A stretch of 64,000 nt of DNA. It comes from Chitinophaga cymbidii (GTDB taxonomy: Bacteria > Bacteroidota > Bacteroidia > Chitinophagales > Chitinophagaceae). Shown here piece after piece: positions 58,474 to 64,000 of this stretch. How positions within the stretch are numbered: position 1 is the stretch's first letter; the number at the start of each line of letters is the position of its first letter. A program made the position numbers and the translations under genes. The notes under the pieces were generated by a model. That model was not told where the DNA came from. It saw only the letters and a program-made list of their open reading frames with translations, and made no database searches. Where the stretch lies: NCBI RefSeq assembly GCF_007992715.1, contig NZ_BKAU01000005.1, positions 186,001 through 250,000 on the forward strand. Direction: 5' to 3'.

Positions 58474-61400
58474 ATGTTAAATCGAATTATCGGTTTTTCC
58501 GTAAGGAATAAACTCGTTATTGCGTTGTTTACCATCGCATTGATTATTTATGGCATCTTCGAATTATTCAGGTTGCCGATAGACGCTGTACCGGATATTA
58601 CCAATAACCAGGTACAGATCATCACCGTGGCGCCTTCTTATGGGGCAACGGACATCGAACGCCTCGTTACTTTTCCCGTGGAGCAGGCCAGCAGCAATAT
58701 TGGCGGCATCACGGAGATCCGCAGCTACAGCCGCTTTGGTCTTTCGCTGGTGACGCTTGTTTTTGACGATGGCGTGGACATTTACTGGGCGAGGCAGCAG
58801 GTATCCGAACGGCTTGCCGTGATACAGGAAACGATACCGGACGGTATCGGGAAACCCGAAATGGGGCCTATCTCCACCGGACTGGGTGAAATTTACCAGT
58901 ACGTTGTGAGGCCGGAGAAAGGCTACGAAAGCCGATACGACATTACCGAACTGAGAACGATCCAGGACTGGATCGTCCGCCGCCAGCTGCTGGGCGTGAA
59001 GGGCGTGGCGGAAGTGAGCAGCTTTGGCGGCAAGCTGAAGCAATACCACGTAGCGGTAAGTCCCGGTAAATTGCAGGCGCACGGCATCACCATTGTCGAT
59101 GTGTTCAAAGCGCTGGAGACCAACAACGAAAACACCGGCGGCTCTTACATAGAAAAGCATGCCACCGTGTTGTATATCCGCAGCGAAGGTCTGATAGGCA
59201 CCAAAGAGGATGTTGAGAACATTGTGGTGAGGAATATTGCGGGCGGCGCGCCTTTGCTGATACGCGACGTAGCGGAGGTGAAAACCGGCGCCGCTACGCG
59301 GTACGGAGCATTGACCTATAATGATGAAGGGGAAGTGTCGGGCGCGATCGTGATGATGCTGAAGGGCGCGAATAGCAACGTAGTTATTGAAGATATCAAG
59401 GAAAAGGTGGCGGAAATTCAGCAAACCTTGCCGGAAGGTGTGGTGATAGAGCCGTTCCTGGACCGGACGAACATGGTGTCTAACGCCATCCGTACGGTGG
59501 AAACGAATCTCATGGAAGGTGCGCTGATCGTTGTGTTCGTGCTCGTGATCTTTCTCGGGAACCTGCGGGCCGGCTTGCTGGTAGCGTCTGTCATACCGCT
59601 GTCGATGTTGTTCGCGGTGATCATGATGAATCTTTTCGGCGTCAGCGGCAACCTGATGAGCCTGGGGGCGCTGGATTTCGGGTTGATCGTGGACGGGGCC
59701 GTTATCATCGTGGAAGCGGTCATGCATCAGTTGAGCCACAGCAAAAGATTTGGGGGGATGACGATGTTGTCGCGGGAAGACATGGACCAGGAAGTCAAAA
59801 GCGCTTCTTCCAAAATGATGAACAGCGCCGTGTTCGGCCAGGTCATCATCCTGATCGTGTATTTGCCCATCTTCAGTTTACAGGGGATTGAAGGAAAGAT
59901 GTTCAAGCCGATGGCGCAGACCGTGGCTTTTGCGTTGTTGGGGGCGTTCATTCTTTCCCTGACCTATATTCCCATGATGAGCGCCGTTTTCCTGAGCCGG
60001 AAGGTCAAGACGAAACAGAACCTTTCCGACCGCATTATGGCGCGTGTGGAAGCGCGTTACAGATCCATGCTCACCAAAGCGCTGGCGATGCCCAAAATCA
60101 TCGTAGCGGCCGTATCGGTATTGTTTGTGGTGGCCGTGTTCATGCTCACCCGGCTGGGCGGCGAGTTTATCCCCTCCATCGAGGAAGGCGATTTTGCCGT
60201 GGAAACACGGGTGCTTTCCGGCAGCAATCTGCATACAACGATCAGCAACGTACAAAAGGTGGCGGGGATACTGAAAAGCCGTTTCCCGGAGGTCAGGAAT
60301 ATCGTTACCAAGATCGGCAGCAGTGAAGTACCCACGGAACCGCTCCCGATGGATATGGGAGATATGATCATCAATCTCAAACCCAAACGGGAATGGATAT
60401 CCGCCCGTTCATTCGATGAGCTTTCGGAGAAAATGGGCGCCGCCGCTGCTGAAGTGCCGGGCGTGACCACTAGCTTTCAGTTCCCTGTGCAGATGCGGTT
60501 CAACGAATTGATGACCGGCGCGCGGCAGGACGTGGTATGCAAGATCTTCGGGGAAGACCTGGACACGCTGGGCGTATATGCCCGGCAGCTTGGCAATATC
60601 GTGCGGTCGGTACCCGGCGCCACGGAGCTGTATGTGGAGCAGATCACCGGCACGCAACAGATCGTCATTAAATATAACCGTGCGGCCATTGCGCAATACG
60701 GACTAAATATCTCGGATATCAACCGCAACGTAAACGCCGCTTTCGCGGGGCAGAGCGCGGGCCTTGTTTTCGAAGGCGAGAAGCGCTTCGAACTGGTAGT
60801 ACGCTTGCAGAACGAGCAACGTACCGATATCCGCGATGTAAGAAACCTGCTGATACCCACGCCGGCGGGAACGCAGATACCCCTGTACCAGGTAGCCTCG
60901 GTGGAGCTGACCGACAGCCCCAGCCAGATACAGCGGGAAGACACCCGGCGGAGGATACTTGTAGGCTTCAACGTGAGTGGCCGTGATGTGGAAAGTATCG
61001 TGGAAGAACTTCAGCGGAAGGTGCAAAACGGCATGAAGCTGCCCACGGGATATTCCATCAGCTACGGCGGATCGTTCGAGAACCTGAACGAAGCCAAGGC
61101 CCGCTTGTCCGTCGCGGTACCGGTATCGCTGGTGCTCATCTTCCTCCTGCTGTATTTCGCCTTCAACTCCATTAAATACGGATTGCTCATTTATACCGCC
61201 ATCCCTTTGTCCGCCATCGGCGGCATTTTCCTGCTGGCCTTGCGGGGAATGCCTTTCAGCATCAGCGCGGGTGTTGGGTTCATCGCCTTGTTCGGTATTG
61301 CGGTGCTGAACGGCATCGTACTGGTAGCGGAATTTAACAGGATCAAAAAAGCAGGGGAAAAGGATATGAAAAAGATCGTTGTACGGGGAACGGTCACCCG

Positions 61401-62799
61401 TTTAAGACCGGTATTGATGACCGCTTTCGTTGCTTCGCTGGGTTTTCTGCCGATGGCTTTGAGCAACGGCGCGGGAGCGTCCGTTCAGCGGCCGCTGGCA
61501 ACTGTGGTCATAGGCGGTTTGATGATCGCCACCTTGCTTACACTGTTCGTATTGCCGATCCTGTATGTTGCTTTTGAACGGGGCATCCGGATCAGGCCCG
61601 GGAAATTCGCCGCCGGCGCGATCCTGCTTTTCCTCGCCACGCCGGCCTTCGCGCAAAAGCCCATTTCAATGGAGGAAGCGCTGGATTCGGCGGTAGCCAA
61701 TAATTTACAGATGCAGAACAGGAAATTGCGGGCAGCGCGTGCGCGGGAATTGATGGGTACCGGGGTAGACCTGCCCAAAACTGTTGTCAGCGCGGAATAC
61801 GGCAAATTTAACAGCCCGCTTTCCGATGACAGGATATCGGTGATGCAGAGCTTTAGCCTGCCTACTGTTTACCGCCGCCAGCGCCGCCAGTTGGGGGAAG
61901 AATGGAAAGTTGCTTTGCTGGAAACGGAGCTGCAGGAAGCAGAGATCAGGAGATTGACGACGGCGCTTTTTTATGAATTGCGGCTCCTGTCCGAAAAAGA
62001 AGCGTTGCTGATCAAAATGGATACCGCTTACAGCGCATTCTTCAAGGTGGCGGGATTGCGGCTGCAGGCGGGCGAAACGAACATGCTGGAAAAAGCCAGC
62101 GCGGAAAACCAGCTGCTGCAGATAAGGATGCTGCAAAAGAGCATCCGGCAGGAACGTGTGCAGCTTCAGCAGCAGTTCATGCTTTTGCTCAATACGGAAG
62201 AGGAACGTATTCCCGCCTCGGTGGATTTCAAGCTGGAAGCCCCCGTGCCGGACACCTCCGCGCTGGCCGCGCATCCTTTGCTGAAATGGCAGCAACAACG
62301 GGAGAAAGCCGCTGAAATGACCGTGCTGGTGGAAAAGTCGCGCTTGCTCCCGGAGCTGAGCGCGGGATACAATAACCTGAGCATACGGGACGGGGTGCAG
62401 TATAACCGGAGCGACCGGTTTCAGTCATTCCAGGTTGGACTGGCGGTGCCTGTTTTTACAGGTTCGCAGAAAGCCAGGATACGGTCGGCAGAAACATCCC
62501 GGCGCATCGCGCAGAACGAAACCGAATACCAGGCGCGCGCCCTTGAGGCGGAATTCTCCTCCGCATCGGCCCGGGTGCATCAATACCGCGAGATCGTCGC
62601 CGACTTCGAAGCAAGCGCGCTGAGGAACGCACTGGAGATCACCGCCACGCTGAGCCGGCAATTGCAGGCAGGCGAAATCAATTACCTGGAATGGACCGTT
62701 CTCAACCAGCAATCCCTCAACACGCAGCTCGATTATCTCGACGCCGTCAAAAACCTGAACAACAGCATCATTCACCTGAATTATCTTTTAGCCAAATAA
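58474..62799 (+). CDS. CzcA/CusA-type heavy-metal RND pump fused to a TolC-type outer-membrane factor
   Basis: 1,441 residues. Residues 1-~1035 are a complete HME-RND pump: RLPIDAVPDITNNQVQI at the N-terminus, the proton-relay helix LDFGLIVDGAVIIVEAVMHQ, GGEFIPSIEEGDFAVETRVL, and the last helices to LLTLFVLPILYVAFE. A further hydrophobic stretch (about 1042-1060, GKFAAGAILLFLATPAFA) ends in an AFA-Q signal-peptidase-like site before Q1061. Residues 1061-1441 are an OEP/TolC domain with paired coiled-coil halves (SMEEALDSAVANNLQMQNRK ... LSRQLQAGEINYLEWTVLNQ). The internal segment would carry the OMF part across the membrane and could allow cleavage. The metal is not readable; the motifs are closer to CzcA than CusA. 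The adaptor gene starts 2 bases after the stop. Confidence 0.93.
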   Translation: MLNRIIGFSVRNKLVIALFTIALIIYGIFELFRLPIDAVPDITNNQVQIITVAPSYGATDIERLVTFPVEQASSNIGGITEIRSYSRFGLSLVTLVFDDGVDIYWARQQVSERLAVIQETIPDGIGKPEMGPISTGLGEIYQYVVRPEKGYESRYDITELRTIQDWIVRRQLLGVKGVAEVSSFGGKLKQYHVAVSPGKLQAHGITIVDVFKALETNNENTGGSYIEKHATVLYIRSEGLIGTKEDVENIVVRNIAGGAPLLIRDVAEVKTGAATRYGALTYNDEGEVSGAIVMMLKGANSNVVIEDIKEKVAEIQQTLPEGVVIEPFLDRTNMVSNAIRTVETNLMEGALIVVFVLVIFLGNLRAGLLVASVIPLSMLFAVIMMNLFGVSGNLMSLGALDFGLIVDGAVIIVEAVMHQLSHSKRFGGMTMLSREDMDQEVKSASSKMMNSAVFGQVIILIVYLPIFSLQGIEGKMFKPMAQTVAFALLGAFILSLTYIPMMSAVFLSRKVKTKQNLSDRIMARVEARYRSMLTKALAMPKIIVAAVSVLFVVAVFMLTRLGGEFIPSIEEGDFAVETRVLSGSNLHTTISNVQKVAGILKSRFPEVRNIVTKIGSSEVPTEPLPMDMGDMIINLKPKREWISARSFDELSEKMGAAAAEVPGVTTSFQFPVQMRFNELMTGARQDVVCKIFGEDLDTLGVYARQLGNIVRSVPGATELYVEQITGTQQIVIKYNRAAIAQYGLNISDINRNVNAAFAGQSAGLVFEGEKRFELVVRLQNEQRTDIRDVRNLLIPTPAGTQIPLYQVASVELTDSPSQIQREDTRRRILVGFNVSGRDVESIVEELQRKVQNGMKLPTGYSISYGGSFENLNEAKARLSVAVPVSLVLIFLLLYFAFNSIKYGLLIYTAIPLSAIGGIFLLALRGMPFSISAGVGFIALFGIAVLNGIVLVAEFNRIKKAGEKDMKKIVVRGTVTRLRPVLMTAFVASLGFLPMALSNGAGASVQRPLATVVIGGLMIATLLTLFVLPILYVAFERGIRIRPGKFAAGAILLFLATPAFAQKPISMEEALDSAVANNLQMQNRKLRAARARELMGTGVDLPKTVVSAEYGKFNSPLSDDRISVMQSFSLPTVYRRQRRQLGEEWKVALLETELQEAEIRRLTTALFYELRLLSEKEALLIKMDTAYSAFFKVAGLRLQAGETNMLEKASAENQLLQIRMLQKSIRQERVQLQQQFMLLLNTEEERIPASVDFKLEAPVPDTSALAAHPLLKWQQQREKAAEMTVLVEKSRLLPELSAGYNNLSIRDGVQYNRSDRFQSFQVGLAVPVFTGSQKARIRSAETSRRIAQNETEYQARALEAEFSSASARVHQYREIVADFEASALRNALEITATLSRQLQAGEINYLEWTVLNQQSLNTQLDYLDAVKNLNNSIIHLNYLLAK

Positions 62800-62801
62800 T
62801 C

Positions 62802-63926
62802 ATGAAACGTACCATCATTTTCCATATTTGTGTTTTGTTATGCGCCTGCAATAGCAAGGCTCCGCAGGAAGCAGAAAAGGAGCCTGCTGCAACAGAAACC
62901 GGCCTCGTGCAACTGACGCCGGAACAGCTTAAAAACATCGACCTGGAAACAGGCAGGCTCACCGAAGAGAGCATCAGCAGCATCCTGCGGGTAAGCGGAC
63001 AGGTGGACGTGCCGCCGCAGAACCTCGTTTCTGTTAGCACGCCGCTCGGCGGATACCTCAAATCCACCGGTATGATGCCCGGCACGCACGTGCGGAAAGG
63101 CCAGCTGATCGCCGTGATGGAAGATCCGCAGTTCATTCAGCTGCAACAGGAATATCTTTCCGCGAAAAACCGGCTGGCATATGCGATGAAAGAATACGAG
63201 CGCCAGCAATCCCTCAACAGTAGCAAAGCCAGCAGCGACAAGGTGTTGCAGCAGGCGGAAAGCGAATACCGGGATGTCAGCATCGCCACAAAAGCCCTTG
63301 CCGCCAAGCTCGCGCTGATCGGCATCAACGCGGACCGCCTCACCGAAAACAATATTTCCCGGACGATAAATATCTATTCGCCTATCAACGGTTACATCAA
63401 TAAAGTGAACGTCAACATCGGGAAATACGTAACGCCATCCGACGTGATCTTCGAACTGGTAAACCCGGAAGACATCCACCTGAACCTGACCGTGTACGAA
63501 AAAGACCTCGGTAAGCTATCCATCGGACAGCATGCCACCGTTTTCACGAACGCGAAGCCCAACCAGAAATATGATACCAGGATCATTCTCATCAGCCATT
63601 CCCTGAACGAGAACCGGAGCGCCGAAGTGCACTGCCACTTTGAAAAATACGACAAAGGCCTGGTGCCCGGCATGTACATGAACGCGGAGATCCGGTTGAA
63701 CGACAGCAGGGAGAAGGTGCTGCCCGATGAGGCCATTGTAAATTTTGAGAACAGGGATTATGTGTTCGTGGAGGAAGGCGAGCGGGTATTCCGCATGACG
63801 CCGGTGGAAAAGGGGCAGGTAAATGATGGGAAAACGGTGATCATTTCCGGTGGGCTGGAAGGGAGGAAGGTTGTTATTTCAGGGGCTTATGCTTTGTTGA
63901 TGCAGTTGAAGAATACGGGGGAGTAG
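62802..63926 (+). CDS. RND efflux periplasmic adaptor lipoprotein (membrane fusion protein)
   Basis: 374 residues. The ATG at 62802 gives a lipobox with Cys16 (CVLLCAC); an open frame further upstream overlaps the pump gene and is not used. The domain order is typical: a beta-barrel entry (GLVQLTPEQLKNIDLETGRL), a lipoyl-like half (VSVSTPLGGYLKSTGMMPGT), an alpha-hairpin (about 105-170, PQFIQLQQEYLSAKNRLAYA), the second lipoyl half (INIYSPINGYINKVNVNIGK), and a beta-barrel plus membrane-proximal domain. It bridges the RND pump and the outer-membrane factor fused to it. The 2-base gap indicates translational coupling. Confidence 0.93.
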   Translation: MKRTIIFHICVLLCACNSKAPQEAEKEPAATETGLVQLTPEQLKNIDLETGRLTEESISSILRVSGQVDVPPQNLVSVSTPLGGYLKSTGMMPGTHVRKGQLIAVMEDPQFIQLQQEYLSAKNRLAYAMKEYERQQSLNSSKASSDKVLQQAESEYRDVSIATKALAAKLALIGINADRLTENNISRTINIYSPINGYINKVNVNIGKYVTPSDVIFELVNPEDIHLNLTVYEKDLGKLSIGQHATVFTNAKPNQKYDTRIILISHSLNENRSAEVHCHFEKYDKGLVPGMYMNAEIRLNDSREKVLPDEAIVNFENRDYVFVEEGERVFRMTPVEKGQVNDGKTVIISGGLEGRKVVISGAYALLMQLKNTGE

Positions 63927-64000
63927 TGTAAGGAGCAAGCGCCTGCTTCCATATTTGAATTGCAGCGGCCATTTCCGTTTCATCCAAAGAACAATAACCA
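63927..64000. other. Window end, no gene called
   Basis: The last 74 bases after the adaptor stop hold no terminator that I can see. On the minus strand a frame is open from the window edge into the adaptor gene, but it is too short to judge. Confidence 0.3.

Noticed and set aside
58564..59739. 391-codon minus-strand frame inside the RND pump gene
   Set aside because: Antisense shadow; His/Arg-rich composition typical of reverse-frame reading of a GC-rich membrane protein gene.
1..64000. Search for CRISPR arrays, tRNA, rRNA and intact insertion sequences
   Set aside because: No regularly spaced repeats, no tRNA cloverleaf or rRNA motifs and no transposase were seen by eye.
63876..64000. Minus-strand open frame entering from the right edge
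   Set aside because: Only about 40 codons, mostly overlapping the adaptor gene; it cannot be judged without sequence to the right.

Overview
The window reads as chromosome of a GC-moderate member of the Bacteroidota, most likely Chitinophagaceae and close to Chitinophaga. The signs are five SusC- or SusD-type outer-membrane sets or parts of sets, three ECF sigma/FecR anti-sigma pairs, a giant PKD-repeat protein with a type B T9SS sorting domain, GldA/GldFG-type ABC proteins, TAnnTTTG promoter boxes and coding DNA that is mostly about 50-60% G+C. No rRNA, tRNA, CRISPR array or intact insertion sequence was seen.

Region 1 (1-13.2 kb) is a polysaccharide utilization locus on the + strand. It holds the end of an alpha-galactosidase-like hydrolase, SusC and SusD, two surface lipoproteins with C-terminal discoidin-like folds, a GH95 hydrolase and a GH36 alpha-galactosidase. 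It should take up and trim an alpha-galactose/alpha-fucose (or alpha-L-galactose) decorated glycan.

Region 2 (13.4-18.1 kb) pairs a PAS-LuxR regulator with an exported protein of about 1,284 residues. That protein carries an E4K4 helix, WG-like repeats, TPR/Sel1 repeats and a C-terminal TonB_C-like domain. Between the two genes lies a perfect 18-bp palindrome of NarL 7-2-7 geometry sitting on the promoter. This is the best candidate in the window for an undescribed regulated system.

Region 3 (18.6-20.1 kb) holds an SRPBCC-DinB fusion protein and a decayed GH43 C-terminal fragment.

Region 4 (20.2-47.5 kb) contains three sigma/FecR/SusC(STN)/SusD operons. Two of them also encode a thioredoxin-fold protein and converge tail to tail on one shared hairpin. 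The right-hand one of these is noticeably AT-richer. The third diverges from it and continues into a GldA-like ATPase and a GldF-GldG fusion. All three FecR-to-SusC junctions share a leader: GATCAA, an A-run, a GC-rich hairpin, and a conserved box that overlaps the susC start codon.

Region 5 (47.6-58.0 kb) is mixed. It holds a DoxX-like membrane protein, the PKD/T9SS giant, a six-hairpin glycosidase, an SH3-like protein of low G+C, a DUF2200 protein and an FAD amine oxidase.

Region 6 (58.0-63.9 kb) is a heavy-metal efflux operon. A small exported protein is followed by a CzcA/CusA pump fused to its TolC-type outer-membrane factor through an internal signal-peptide-like segment, then a lipoprotein adaptor. 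Function assignments rest on reading the sequence only; no database search was run.
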